This document shows, in pieces, positions 17,349-26,386 of a DNA stretch of 36,186 nucleotides. The notes under the pieces are model-generated. The model saw only the letters and a list, made by a program, of their open reading frames with translations. It did no database searches and was not told the origin of the DNA. The stretch spans positions 1 through 36,186 of the forward strand of contig JAIESW010000051.1 of assembly GCA_019745565.1 (NCBI GenBank), given 5' to 3'. A program made the position numbers and the translations under genes. The first letter of the stretch is position 1. Each line of letters begins with the position of its first letter. The DNA is from Burkholderiales bacterium (lineage in GTDB: Bacteria; Pseudomonadota; Gammaproteobacteria; Burkholderiales; Ga0077523).

Positions 17349-19730
17349 ATGAGCCACAACTTCCACAAGAGCCGGATCGCTTTGGCCGTCGCCGCCGTCA
17401 TCGGCGCCGCCGCGATCGGGACCGCCGCCACACCCGCGAACGCTGCCAAGACGGCAGGCAAGTACGTGTCGGGCGACTTCCACAACCACACCACCTGCTC
17501 CGACGGTTCGATCTCGATGCAGAAGCTGGTGAAGAAATCCACGGACAAGGTCGACACGCCGTGGGGCCTCGACTGGTTCGTTCAGGCCGGCCACGGCGGC
17601 AGCGGCAATCGCAACTGCACGCTGGTGGAAGACGCCACGCTCAGCACGCCCGTGTATCCCTACGTCGCCGGCTCGGGCCCCACGACCAACTGGGTGCCCA
17701 GCGGCGTCACGGTGAAAGGCAACGTCTCGGGCAGCGGGAATGGCCGCAACATGTGGCGGTGGCAGTCGGTGCAGGAGTTCCAGTACCAGGTGGTCGAGTA
17801 CCTGAATGCGTACAAGAACCTGCCGCTGTTCCTGGGTCTCGAGACCGTCGTGCCGGGTCACGAGCACACGTCGATGTCGGTCATCACCGGCCAGATTCCG
17901 CTGGCGCTCGACACCACGGTGCTGCCCACCGAACCCGGCCCCGTGAATGCGCGCTATTCCGCGCTCGGCAACGCCACCGCGCTGGCGCAGTGGGAGTACT
18001 GCTTCGATCGCAATGACAGCGATACGAGCCGGGGCAATGCTTCGCCGCAACCGTCGACCGACGGCAACAACTGGAACTGCGCGGTGCCGGGCAGTCTCAA
18101 CGAGACGGATCCGAACTGGAACGCCACGGCGCAGAAGCTCGTGCCGGCGGGCGGCACCGGTACCGGTGAGCGCGGTCACAACAAGACGCTCGAAGCCTTG
18201 AAGTGGATGAACGCGTTCCACCCGCACACGAGCTACTACGTGCCGGCTCACCTCGAGCGTGCCGGTCCGTTCAATCCGAACGGCAACAACGGCTTCAACG
18301 TCGAGCACCTGCGCAACATGAACAACGTCGCGCCGAAGATCGCGTTCGGTTTCGAATCGCAGCCGGGGCACGGTGCCTCGGACCAGCGCGGCGAATACTC
18401 GATCGGCCGCAACAACTTCGGTACCGGCGTCGGTCAGGTGGACTCGGCGGGCGGCACCACGTTCGGCGGCACGGGCGTGTACGCAGGGCAGCTGGGTGGT
18501 GTGTGGGACGCCCTGCTCGGCGAAGGGCGCAACTGGTGGTTCTTCGCGAGCTCCGACTGGCACAACCGCGGCAGCTTCGGAGCGGACGACCGCCGCTCGA
18601 GCCAGGACTTCTATCCGGGCGAGTACCAGCGCAACTACACGATGGTCCGCAATGGCACCGACAAGCTGCGACCGCAGACCATCGTCGATGGCTTGCGCAC
18701 CGGCAATAACTGGGTCGCCAGCGGTCAACTGATCGACCGTCTCGCCTTCGTGGCTTGCGCGTCGTATCCGGTCGGCTTCCGCACCAACGCGGCCGTGGAA
18801 GCGCTTGCGGTCACGGCGGCGACCAACAACACCGACATCGACGTGGCCGGCTGCGCCACCATGGGTGAGAAGCTCAAGGTGCGACCGGGCGCGGAGATCG
18901 TGGTGGCGGTCGTCGTGCGCGATCCGGCGGGCACCAACTATTCGCCCTACACGTTCCCCAACCCGTCGCTGGCGCAGATCGGTGTCCAGCAGCCGCTGAA
19001 CGCGCCGGTCCTGGATCACATCGATCTGATCCGCGGCATGGTGACCGGCTTCAAGACACCGGGCACCGCCGATTACTCGGGTGAATGGCCGCGCAACCTC
19101 AACTGGGTACGCGCCGACGGCACGACGCCTGCGGACAATGCGACGTCCACGGCGGCAGCGCTGGCGACCGTTCCGAATGCCGCCAAGAACACGACGGCGT
19201 CGGTGCTCCGCGTCTTCAACGGCACCGGTTGGACGACAGCGACCTCGGGTGTCGACGGCACGCAGTTTCTCAAGATGAGCTACCGCATTCCCGCGGTGAC
19301 GGCGACCCAGTACGTGCGCCTGCGCGGCACCAACCTGCCGCCGTCCGTGCCCTTCGAGACGGATGCCAACGGCAACCCGCTGTCGGATGTCTACACCAAC
19401 GCGGGCGACCCGACCCGGCTGCGCATTCCCTGCACGGCGGTCGGATCGAACGTGCCGCCTGCCAACACGACGTACACCGGCACTGCGATCGACGGTTGCC
19501 CGCTGCACCTGGCGATCGCGACTTCACCGGCGGCCCCCGCGGCGCCGAACCCTATTGCCGGCCAGAAGGCAGTGAGCTTCGACGTGGCTGCGTGGGCGGA
19601 TCTGTGGTTCTACAGCAACCCGATCTTTGTCGAAGTCGGCGGTTCGACGGAAGTCGCGGGCGTCAAGAGCACGCCGTCGATCCGGGATCACCGAGCGCAC
19701 GAAGAATCCACAAGGAGTCCTGAAAAATGA
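17349..19730 (+). CDS. Exported PHP-domain metallohydrolase-like protein
   Basis: A 793-residue protein with a signal peptide (hydrophobic residues 10-27, ending near PANAA). Right after it is SGDFHNHTTCSDGS, a PHP-type metal motif with His45, His47 and Asp52. Further likely metal or active-site segments are GLETVVPGHEH near residue 160-170, YYVPAHLE near 298 and FFASSDWHNRGSF near 398-410. The C-terminal third has beta-rich, low-complexity sequence. It resembles exported PHP-like proteins (CehA/McbA or DUF3604 type), but the substrate is unknown. AAGGAG lies 7 nt before the ATG. Its TGA overlaps the ATG of the next gene (ATGA), so it is probably translated together with that PEP-CTERM protein. 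Confidence 0.8.
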   Translation: MSHNFHKSRIALAVAAVIGAAAIGTAATPANAAKTAGKYVSGDFHNHTTCSDGSISMQKLVKKSTDKVDTPWGLDWFVQAGHGGSGNRNCTLVEDATLSTPVYPYVAGSGPTTNWVPSGVTVKGNVSGSGNGRNMWRWQSVQEFQYQVVEYLNAYKNLPLFLGLETVVPGHEHTSMSVITGQIPLALDTTVLPTEPGPVNARYSALGNATALAQWEYCFDRNDSDTSRGNASPQPSTDGNNWNCAVPGSLNETDPNWNATAQKLVPAGGTGTGERGHNKTLEALKWMNAFHPHTSYYVPAHLERAGPFNPNGNNGFNVEHLRNMNNVAPKIAFGFESQPGHGASDQRGEYSIGRNNFGTGVGQVDSAGGTTFGGTGVYAGQLGGVWDALLGEGRNWWFFASSDWHNRGSFGADDRRSSQDFYPGEYQRNYTMVRNGTDKLRPQTIVDGLRTGNNWVASGQLIDRLAFVACASYPVGFRTNAAVEALAVTAATNNTDIDVAGCATMGEKLKVRPGAEIVVAVVVRDPAGTNYSPYTFPNPSLAQIGVQQPLNAPVLDHIDLIRGMVTGFKTPGTADYSGEWPRNLNWVRADGTTPADNATSTAAALATVPNAAKNTTASVLRVFNGTGWTTATSGVDGTQFLKMSYRIPAVTATQYVRLRGTNLPPSVPFETDANGNPLSDVYTNAGDPTRLRIPCTAVGSNVPPANTTYTGTAIDGCPLHLAIATSPAAPAAPNPIAGQKAVSFDVAAWADLWFYSNPIFVEVGGSTEVAGVKSTPSIRDHRAHEESTRSPEK

Positions 19731-20371
19731 AGTCCATGTACATCGCGGCTCTGGCCGCAGCTTTCTTCTCCGCTGGTCCGGCGTCGTCGGCGATCGTGAC
19801 GATCGACTTCGATGGGCCCACGAGCTTTGCGTCCATCAACGAGTACTACGCAGGCGGCGCTGATTCCGAAGCAGCGATCGGCCCGAACCTGGGCGTTTCC
19901 TTCGGACCGGACGCGCTGACGATCAAGAACGACGAACTCGGACCTTACTTCTCCAACTGGTCGACCGTGGGCATCATGGGGCCGGTTGAGGCCAATGCCG
20001 CCATGAATGTCGGAGTGGGTTTCATCGGTAACGTCTCGTTCTCGTACTCGGCGGTGCAGGCGGTGGCTGTCAACGTCTGGTCGGGCCTCAACGGGACCGG
20101 GTCGATCGTCGGCACCTTCCAGCTCGCCGCGAATGCCGCAAGTTGCGCCGCCGGAGCCGGCCTGTGCAGCTGGAGCCCGGCGTCCATCACGCTCGGTTCC
20201 GGCGTGGTCGCCCGCTCGATCACTTTCGGCGATGCGGCTACCACGTCGACCGGCTTCGACAACGTGACCATTACCGCCGTGCCGGAACCGGAATCGGTCG
20301 TGCTGCTGGCTCTCGGTCTTGCCGGTCTGGGCATCGTCGGCCGGAAGAAGCAGCGGGCCGTCCGCGTCTGA
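19727..20371 (+). CDS. PEP-CTERM sorting-domain protein coupled to the PHP-type gene
   Basis: A 214-residue exported protein. It has a signal peptide (MKSMYIAALAAAFFSAGPASSA) and a C-terminal VPEPESVVLLALG helix followed by GRKKQRAVRV, the PEP-CTERM pattern. The middle resembles a jelly-roll-like beta domain with TIDFDG at its start and FDNVTIT near its end, as in many PEP-CTERM proteins. ATGA overlap with the hydrolase gene and AAGGAG upstream (CACAAGGAGTCCTGAAAA) support the start. A strong hairpin follows, which may end this two-gene unit. Confidence 0.92.
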   Translation: MKSMYIAALAAAFFSAGPASSAIVTIDFDGPTSFASINEYYAGGADSEAAIGPNLGVSFGPDALTIKNDELGPYFSNWSTVGIMGPVEANAAMNVGVGFIGNVSFSYSAVQAVAVNVWSGLNGTGSIVGTFQLAANAASCAAGAGLCSWSPASITLGSGVVARSITFGDAATTSTGFDNVTITAVPEPESVVLLALGLAGLGIVGRKKQRAVRV

Positions 20372-20404
20372 GAGTCCCCGGACGGTTGTTCACCGCGCCG
20401 TTGC

Positions 20405-20446
20405 CGAGGCGCCGGGCAGTATCGCCCGGCGCCTCGTTGTCATTCT
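20405..20446 (+). terminator. Rho-independent terminator-like hairpin
   Basis: A perfect 13-bp stem CGAGGCGCCGGGC / GCCCGGCGCCTCG (20405-20417 and 20424-20436) with a 6-nt loop is followed by TTGTCATTCTT. It lies after the PEP-CTERM gene and 19 bp before the PPIase ATG, so it may end or attenuate transcription. Confidence 0.8.
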
Positions 20447-20464
20447 TCGAGGTCGAGATCCACG

Positions 20465-21328
20465 ATGTCCATACTCAATCCGGTGTCCGCTCCGGCGAAG
20501 GCGCAGGCCGCCATCGGCAGGATGCGTTATCCCAACTGGCTGCGCGAACCGCTGCTGCATTTTGTTCTTCTGGGTGGTCTGCTCTTCGCCGTCGATCATC
20601 TCGTCTCCGGCCGGTCCGACGATCCGCGCACGATCACCGTCGACGCCAAGGTGGATGGCGAAGCGCGGCAGGTCTTCAAGGCAGCGCGCGGACGCGAGCC
20701 GAACGAAGAGGAGCTCTACGCACTGCGGCGCGTCTGGCTCGACAACGAGGTGCTGTACCGGGAAGGCCTGGCCCTCCAGGTGGACAAGGGCGACACCGCT
20801 ATCCGTGACCGTGTGATCTTCAAGGCCTTGAGCGTGATCGACGCAGGTCTCAAGCTGCCGCCGGTCAACGAGAAGGTTCTGCGGGAATGGTTCGAAAGCA
20901 ACCGCGCCAAGTACGACGAACCCGCGCGTTACGACTTCGAGGAAGCAGTGCTCGCGGGCGAGGTGTCGGAGAGCGACTTGCGCGCTTTCGCGGCCAATCT
21001 GAACGCCGGTAACCCGGGCGACGCGAATGCCAGCTTGCGGGTGTTCAAGGGCCGGCCGCGCGCCAATCTCGTGCAGAGCTATGGCGAGGAGTTCGCGAAA
21101 GCTCTCGAAGCGTCGCCCGTCGGCGAGTGGCGCGTGCTGTCCACCAGCGGCGGCCTGCGCGTGCTGCGGCTTCAGGCGATCGTCCCGGCCAAGCCGGCAG
21201 CGTTCGAGAGCCTGGCCGGCGTCGTGATGCATGACTGGACGGATGCCGTCATGGCCGAACAGCGTACCGCTGCGGTGCGCACGCTCGCGCAGAAGTACAC
21301 GGTCAAAGTCGAGGCCGCGTCCCCATGA
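20465..21328 (+). CDS. Membrane-anchored PpiC-like peptidyl-prolyl isomerase
   Basis: A 287-residue protein with a single N-terminal membrane segment (LREPLLHFVLLGGLLFAVDHL, residues 25-46), then a helical region with DNEVLYREGLAL near 95-105, and a degenerate parvulin domain at about 155-260. The REPLLHF-type anchor is typical of a PPIase family often found beside HupE/UreJ-type genes. The conserved parvulin residues are weak, so chaperone function without isomerase activity is possible. Its stop overlaps the start of the HupE/UreJ gene (ATGA at 21325), which argues for a joint role. Confidence 0.85.
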   Translation: MSILNPVSAPAKAQAAIGRMRYPNWLREPLLHFVLLGGLLFAVDHLVSGRSDDPRTITVDAKVDGEARQVFKAARGREPNEEELYALRRVWLDNEVLYREGLALQVDKGDTAIRDRVIFKALSVIDAGLKLPPVNEKVLREWFESNRAKYDEPARYDFEEAVLAGEVSESDLRAFAANLNAGNPGDANASLRVFKGRPRANLVQSYGEEFAKALEASPVGEWRVLSTSGGLRVLRLQAIVPAKPAAFESLAGVVMHDWTDAVMAEQRTAAVRTLAQKYTVKVEAASP

Positions 21329-22278
21329 GACGTCTGCTCCAGGTGTTCTTGTTCGTCGTTGCGGCGTTGCATGCGGCAGCGGCACCGGCTCACGAGATGT
21401 CGATGGCCGAGATGGAGCTGCGCGAGGTTGCTCGCGGGGAGTTCCTGTGGCAATGGACCGCGAGCGGGACCCGGCCCGCATCCGACGTGCTGACGCCGGT
21501 ATGGCCGAAGGGCTGCCGCGCGGAGGCGAATGTTCTGCGCTGCGGCGAAGCCGGGATGAGCGGAACGCTCGCCGTCGAGGGAGTGGGCAAGCGCTACTCG
21601 GCGGTGATGGTGAAGGTCTTCTGGCTGGGCGGCGAGAGCCGCGTGTACACGATTACCGCGGGGCAGCCGCAAGTGCGTCTCTATGGATCGGCCGACGACC
21701 AGCGCGGCTTGGCTGAGATTGCTCGCGCGTACACGATCCTCGGCGTCGAGCACATCCTGACCGGCTTCGACCACCTCACCTTCGTGCTGGCGCTGCTCTT
21801 CCTGGTCGGCTTCCGGCGTCGCCTCGTCCTCACCATCACGGCCTTCACCCTGGCCCACAGTCTCACGCTGGCGTTGAGCGCGCTGGGGTGGGTCGCTCTG
21901 CGTGGACCTCCCGTCGAAGCCACGATCGCGTTGTCGATCGTGCTGGTCGCAGGAGAGGCGTTGCGCGATCGGCAGACGCTGTCGCGGCGCTGGCCGGCGC
22001 TGGTCGCCTTTCTGTTCGGCCTCGTGCACGGTCTCGGTTTCGCCGGGGCGCTGAAGGAGATCGGCCTGCCGCAGAATCATCTGTCGGTGGCGTTGCTCAC
22101 GTTCAACGTCGGAGTGGAGCTGGGGCAGCTCGCGGTGGTGGGGCCCGCCTACGCAGCCTGTCGCGTCATCGCGAAGTGGCCGCGGTCCGTTGTCATGCGC
22201 GAACCGGCGTTGTACGCGATCGGTGGCGTCGCCGCGTACTGGGCGGTCGGGCGCGTAGTCAGCATCGTCGCCGCGTAG
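21325..22278 (+). CDS. HupE/UreJ-family membrane protein
   Basis: A 317-residue protein with a signal peptide, an external beta-type domain (about 25-120) and six or so helices. The family motifs are clear: GVEHILTGFDHLTFVLAL near residue 140-160, FTLAHSLTLAL near 173-183, FLFGLVHGLGFAGAL near 230-245 and FNVGVELGQL near 260-270. The conserved His and Asp residues suggest metal binding; relatives include nickel permeases for hydrogenase and urease, but no Ni enzyme is nearby. Translation is coupled to the PPIase gene. The transported substrate, if any, is unknown. Confidence 0.9.
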   Translation: MRRLLQVFLFVVAALHAAAAPAHEMSMAEMELREVARGEFLWQWTASGTRPASDVLTPVWPKGCRAEANVLRCGEAGMSGTLAVEGVGKRYSAVMVKVFWLGGESRVYTITAGQPQVRLYGSADDQRGLAEIARAYTILGVEHILTGFDHLTFVLALLFLVGFRRRLVLTITAFTLAHSLTLALSALGWVALRGPPVEATIALSIVLVAGEALRDRQTLSRRWPALVAFLFGLVHGLGFAGALKEIGLPQNHLSVALLTFNVGVELGQLAVVGPAYAACRVIAKWPRSVVMREPALYAIGGVAAYWAVGRVVSIVAA

Positions 22279-22292
22279 GCGGACCGACTGCT

Positions 22293-22340
22293 GCTCCCAT
22301 CCCAACCTTCCCCCACCTGCGGTGGGGGAAGGGGTGTACG
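22293..22340. repeat. Half copy of the palindromic repeat (copy 4)
   Basis: GCTCCCATCCCAACCTTCCCCC with ACC/GGT inner arms, GGGGGAAGG and the linker TGTACG, but no second complete hairpin. It follows the HupE/UreJ stop by 14 bp. Confidence 0.75.
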
Positions 22341-22523
22341 TCTCCGGCTTCGCCGGGCAGGTCGGATCAGGATCGGTTGAGGCGACGCCCCAGGCGGGCC
22401 GCTTGAAGGCAGTCCGCATGGTCGCGGGTTACGGCCGAGGACGCGGGTTCAACGTCCGCGGATTTCTCCAAAACCAACGATTCTTGCAAGAGTTCCGCAG
22501 GCGGCCGCCCTAGGCTGCCTGCC

Positions 22524-23498
22524 ATGGATACGCCACCGACGATGACGCGAACCACCGGGCATCCGCCCGGCTGCGTCCACTGCACCAGTCTGCATCCGCA
22601 CTGGGATCGTTCGCTGCCGCCGGCGCATGTGGTTGCGGACGGAGCGGTGGTCACCATGACCTGTCCGGATGCGGCCAACGGCCTGCTCGGGCCCCGTTCG
22701 ACATCGCAGGACATCGCTGCCATCGATTTCGGCAGACTCGATCCGCTGTGCGGTCCGATCCATGTCGAGGGTGCGGAGCCGGGCGACACGCTGCAGGTGG
22801 AGGTGCTGCAGATCGATCTGGCGCCCTGGGGCTGGACCGGATTGCTCAAGGGCTTCGGTCTGCTGGCCGACGAGTTTCCGCAGCCGTACTTCCGCAGTTT
22901 CGATCTGACGCAGGGTTCGGTCGACGTATTCGGCGTGCCGTTCCGCCTGGAGCCGATGATGGGCGTCCTGGGTGTGGCGCCGGAGGCGCCGGGGCCCCAT
23001 GCCTCGATCACGCCGACACGTGCCGGCGGCAACATCGACGTGCGATACCTCGGCGCGGGTTCGACGATCTATCTGCCGGTCTTCAACTCCGGTGCGCTGC
23101 TGTCCGGCGGCGACGGCCATGCGCTGCAGGGCGAAGGCGAGATCTCGGGCACTGCCATCGAAACTCCCATGACGGCCACCGTGCGCGTGAAGGTGCTCAA
23201 GCGCCAGCCGTTGCGTGCGCCCGTCCTCGACATCTCCACCGCGCGCTACGTCGAGACCGAATACCGGGATTTCCTCGGCATCGGCCCGGATCTGTTCGAA
23301 GCGGCCAGGGATGCGACGCGCTACGCCGTGGATGCTCTGGCCTCGCATTTCCGACTGGAGCCGTACGAGGCCTACGCGATGCTCGGCATGGTGGGCGAAC
23401 TGCGCATCCACGAGATCGTCGATCAACCGCACTGGGTGGTCGGCTGCATGATTCCGCGGCGCCTGTTCCAGCGACGCGCGTTCCCCACGGGCAGCTGA
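22524..23498 (+). CDS. Acetamidase/formamidase family amidohydrolase
   Basis: A 324-residue protein of the FmdA/AmdA family, which hydrolyses formamide, acetamide or related short amides to acid plus ammonia. Landmarks are the His-rich LHPHWDRSLPP start, PLCGPIHVEGAEPGD around residues 75-90, LAPWGWTG near 98, RAGGNIDVRYLG near 168-180 and a long conserved C-terminal segment with YEAYAMLGMVGELRIHEIV. No ribosome site is obvious at the ATG; an internal ATG at 22542 is possible. An ABC substrate-binding protein follows 43 bp later on the same strand, so this amidase may act on what that protein brings in. The exact substrate is not readable. Confidence 0.9.
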   Translation: MDTPPTMTRTTGHPPGCVHCTSLHPHWDRSLPPAHVVADGAVVTMTCPDAANGLLGPRSTSQDIAAIDFGRLDPLCGPIHVEGAEPGDTLQVEVLQIDLAPWGWTGLLKGFGLLADEFPQPYFRSFDLTQGSVDVFGVPFRLEPMMGVLGVAPEAPGPHASITPTRAGGNIDVRYLGAGSTIYLPVFNSGALLSGGDGHALQGEGEISGTAIETPMTATVRVKVLKRQPLRAPVLDISTARYVETEYRDFLGIGPDLFEAARDATRYAVDALASHFRLEPYEAYAMLGMVGELRIHEIVDQPHWVVGCMIPRRLFQRRAFPTGS

Positions 23499-23541
23499 TG
23501 CTGCTTCCCACCCGATCGCCGTCCGCTCGAGGAGTGTCGAC

Positions 23542-24516
23542 ATGAAAGATCTCGCAGTTCGTCTCGTGAGCGCCCTCGGCGCCGCCGCCCTGGCGTTGTG
23601 CCTGTCTACGGGAGCCGTCGCGGCGGACGCGCCGCTACGGATCGGCGTGCCGGTCTGGGTGGGCTGGATGCCGTGGTGGGTCGCGCAGGAGGAGGGACTG
23701 TTCAAGAAGCACGGCGTCGCGGTGGAACTGGTCAACTTTCCGGTGCAGGGCGATGCGGTCCAGGCCCTGGCGAGCGGTCAGTTGGACGGGGCGAGCCTCG
23801 CGACCAACGACATCCTTTCGATCAACGGTGGCGGCCCGAAGGTGACGGTCGTGCTGCTGCACGACGAGTCCGCCGGTGCCGACATGCTCATCGCGCGCGG
23901 CATCGACTCGCCCAAGGCGCTGAAGGGCCAGCGCATCGCGGTGGAAGTCGGCGGCGTCAGCCATTTCTTCCTGACGAAGCTGCTGGCCAAGTACGGCATG
24001 ACCGAAAAGGACGTCACCGTCGTCAACATGGCAGCGCCGGATGCCGGCGCCGCCTTCGCCGCGAAATCCATCAACGCCGCGGTGACCTGGGAACCCTTCG
24101 GCACTCAAGGGATCAAGTCGGGCGGCAAGTTGCTGCTGTCCAGCAAGGACACGCCGGGAGCCATTGTCGACGTGCTGGGGATCCGCAACGACGTGCTCAA
24201 GACGAAATCCGATCAGGTGCGGCGTCTCATCGCCGCGTGGTTCGAAGCCCTCGAGTACGTGCACGCCCATCAGGACGAGTCGTTCAGGATCATGGCGAAG
24301 GCATCCGGGGTATCGGTGCCGGAGTTCGCCGACATGTGGAAGGGCGTGCGCATCCCGACCTTGGCCGAGAACGGCAAGGCGCTCGGTCAGAAGGGTGGCA
24401 AAGGTACTTTCCACGCCACGGCGGAGGACATGTCGCGCTTCATGGTGGCGCAGAAGCTGCTGCCGAAGGGTGTGGCACCCGACGGCATGATCAAGGGCGA
24501 CTACCTGCCGAAATGA
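23542..24516 (+). CDS. NitT/TauT-type ABC transporter substrate-binding protein (paralogue group B)
   Basis: A 324-residue periplasmic binding protein with a signal peptide (end near VAADA) and the SsuA/THI5-like fold: LRIGVPVWVGWMPWWVAQEEGLFKKHG, then a hinge-type GVSHFFLTKLLAKYG and VNMAAPDAGAAF segment, and VTWEPF. It is most like the protein at 28482 (shared VN-MSAEDAGAA-type segment). No ABC permease or ATPase is in the window. It ends only 9 bp from the stop of the convergent AraC gene, so the two transcripts must overlap. Ligand unknown. Confidence 0.92.
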   Translation: MKDLAVRLVSALGAAALALCLSTGAVAADAPLRIGVPVWVGWMPWWVAQEEGLFKKHGVAVELVNFPVQGDAVQALASGQLDGASLATNDILSINGGGPKVTVVLLHDESAGADMLIARGIDSPKALKGQRIAVEVGGVSHFFLTKLLAKYGMTEKDVTVVNMAAPDAGAAFAAKSINAAVTWEPFGTQGIKSGGKLLLSSKDTPGAIVDVLGIRNDVLKTKSDQVRRLIAAWFEALEYVHAHQDESFRIMAKASGVSVPEFADMWKGVRIPTLAENGKALGQKGGKGTFHATAEDMSRFMVAQKLLPKGVAPDGMIKGDYLPK

Positions 24517-24525
24517 CTGCCCGCT

Positions 24526-25368
24526 TCAGCCGGTACCCTGGCGGCGGAAGCGCGAAGGCGAGATGCCCGTGAGGCGTGTGAAGGTGGAGGTGAGGTGCGA
24601 CTGGTCGAAGAAGCCGCATGCCAGCGCGATGGCCGGAATGGGCAGCGTTGTCTCACGCAACATCGAGCGCGCGGCTTGCGCGCGCAGAGCGATCAGGAAC
24701 TGTTGCGGCGGCTGTCCCACCGTGGCCTTGAATGCCCGGGTGAAGGCATCCGATTCCATGTCCACCAGTGCAGCCAGCTCCGCGACGCTGATCCGCTGAT
24801 CCAGGCGGCTCAGGCAATGCTCGCGAATCCGGGCGATCGTTGCCGGTGTCAGCGCAAGTTTCGATCCCCGAACCGGGCGGCGGCGGGTGCCGCCGGCACT
24901 GCGCAACAGCCCGCAGATCAGGGTGGGCTCGATCGAGTCGGCAAAGGCTCGCCCGAGCTGGTCGCCGCGTCGCGCTTCCGACCAGGCCCTGCGGCACAAG
25001 CGACCGAGAAAGGGATCGCTGAAGGCATGGTCCCGCAGGGCGTCGAGCCGGATCGGCCGGTCACTCATGTACGCGGCCACGCGGTCGAATGCCGCTTCGC
25101 TCAACGAGATCATAAGATGCCGCTGGACGTGGGAAAGGTGCAGGGTGGCACCTTCGTGCGGCGGCGTGATGGGGGCGAACATGCCGGGGCGCAGCCATTC
25201 GGTGTGCCAGCGATCGTCGCGACGATGGGACAACCGCGCTTCACCTTCCAGCACGAGGCAGAGCGTGTACGCAGGGCCCGGCGCGTCGTGGATCTCGGCG
25301 GCCGGCAGCATCACGTCCTCGAAAGTGAGGCTCGCGGGTCGCGGGGCTTCGATGCACGGATCGTTCAT
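24526..25368 (-). CDS. AraC-family transcriptional regulator
   Basis: A 280-residue regulator. The N-terminal half is a cupin-like sensing domain (about 1-150); the C-terminal 100 residues form the two helix-turn-helix DNA-binding domain with ISVAELAALVDMESDAFTRAFKATVGQPPQQFLIALR, and the second HTH AIALACGFFDQSHLTSTFTRLTGISPSRFRR. The ATG at 25368 has GGAAG 6-10 nt upstream and is preferred over an in-frame upstream codon. It is the only recognised regulator in the catabolic cluster and probably controls it, with the cluster's substrate or product as inducer; this is inference. Confidence 0.92.
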   Translation of the reverse strand: MNDPCIEAPRPASLTFEDVMLPAAEIHDAPGPAYTLCLVLEGEARLSHRRDDRWHTEWLRPGMFAPITPPHEGATLHLSHVQRHLMISLSEAAFDRVAAYMSDRPIRLDALRDHAFSDPFLGRLCRRAWSEARRGDQLGRAFADSIEPTLICGLLRSAGGTRRRPVRGSKLALTPATIARIREHCLSRLDQRISVAELAALVDMESDAFTRAFKATVGQPPQQFLIALRAQAARSMLRETTLPIPAIALACGFFDQSHLTSTFTRLTGISPSRFRRQGTG

Positions 25369-25447
25369 GGGACTTCCTTCCGTGAGAGGCTCGGATGACT
25401 GCCGGGATCGCGCGGCGATCACCGCTGCATCCCGACGACTCGCGCGA

Positions 25448-26146
25448 TCAGTTCGTGCCCAACCGCTCGCCCTCGCGCCACGGCAAGGTCGAACGCTGGA
25501 TGACCCAGGTTTCCGGAGGGCCGCCGCGCGTGCCGAACGAGATCTCGAAGTCGAGCGCCGCGCGCAGCGCCTGATCGTCGCCGGTCAGCGAAGCCAGGGT
25601 GTCGGCCTGCGGCAGCACCATGCGCCGGGGCCGCACGCGCATGAAGTACGTGCCGGTCGCGAGCAGCACCGAGCGCGGGCGCGCGGCGCGCGGATCGTCG
25701 CCGTCGGCGAACTCGATGTTCACGTGCTCCTGACCGACGCTGCCCGGCAGGCGCTCCCAGATCTCGAAGTACTCCTGTTCGATGCCGTACTCCAGCATGA
25801 GATCGGGGCTCGAGAACTCGATGCGGCCGACGTCGTTGAAGCCCGAGGGCGGCTGGAAGTCCACGCGCCGCAGCCAACGGCAGATGTCGCCATCCACCGC
25901 CGTGATGCCGGAGAAGCCCTGTTGCGCGGCGAGGTCGAGCAGTTCCTCGCGGGTGCACTGGGCCAGCGAATGCTTGCCGGTGCACGGCGCGCGATACACC
26001 GGGATCCGGATATCGGCGTGCCACAGACTGGTCTGCATCCAGTAGACCGTGGATACGGTGTCCTCGAACTCCGGCGTGCGCAGGAGCTTGCGTTTCCAGA
26101 CGCCGACGAAGGCGTCTGGGACAGGAGTTGTCTTGGCGCCGGTCAT
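25448..26146 (-). CDS. Conserved-looking hypothetical protein, possibly lipocalin-like
   Basis: A 232-residue protein that I do not recognise. No signal peptide or membrane helix is seen. DAFVGVWKRKLL at residues 11-22 has the GxW motif of lipocalin-type barrels, and the following sequence is rich in beta-type, aromatic strands (VYWMQTSLWHADIRIPV). It is well coded in one frame with long conserved-looking stretches, so it is a real gene. It sits between a binding protein and the AraC gene, so it may bind or modify a small molecule of the pathway. Confidence 0.65.
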   Translation of the reverse strand: MTGAKTTPVPDAFVGVWKRKLLRTPEFEDTVSTVYWMQTSLWHADIRIPVYRAPCTGKHSLAQCTREELLDLAAQQGFSGITAVDGDICRWLRRVDFQPPSGFNDVGRIEFSSPDLMLEYGIEQEYFEIWERLPGSVGQEHVNIEFADGDDPRAARPRSVLLATGTYFMRVRPRRMVLPQADTLASLTGDDQALRAALDFEISFGTRGGPPETWVIQRSTLPWREGERLGTN

Positions 26147-26154
26147 CGGCAGGG

Positions 26155-26160
26155 ATTGTA
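26155..26160 (-). promoter_or_regulatory. Possible -10 element, perhaps for a leaderless mRNA
   Basis: TACAAT on the minus strand lies 8 bp before the ATG at 26146, which would put the start of transcription about at the start codon. The -35 match is poor. It could instead be chance. Confidence 0.25.
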
Positions 26161-26386
26161 TCCAACCCGCGGGTGTGCGGGCACTGCGGTTCGGGCCGGG
26201 AACAAGTGCATGGCGTGGGGATGGCTCCTGCAGCCGGATTCACTGGTCGGCTTGCGTCGGTTGGTCGAGTGGGGGGCGGTCGACCGGGACGCAATGCCCG
26301 GCCAGCCGGCACTGGATTCCGCGAGAGCGGTCGACGGGTTTCGCCCGAATGCAGATGTTGTCCGAGAGCGGCACCGCGCCTCCCTG

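Noticed and set aside
17118..19508. 796-codon minus-strand open frame opposite the PHP-type gene
   Set aside because: Arg/His/Val-rich shadow translation; the plus strand has a signal peptide, metal motif, ribosome site and coupled downstream gene.
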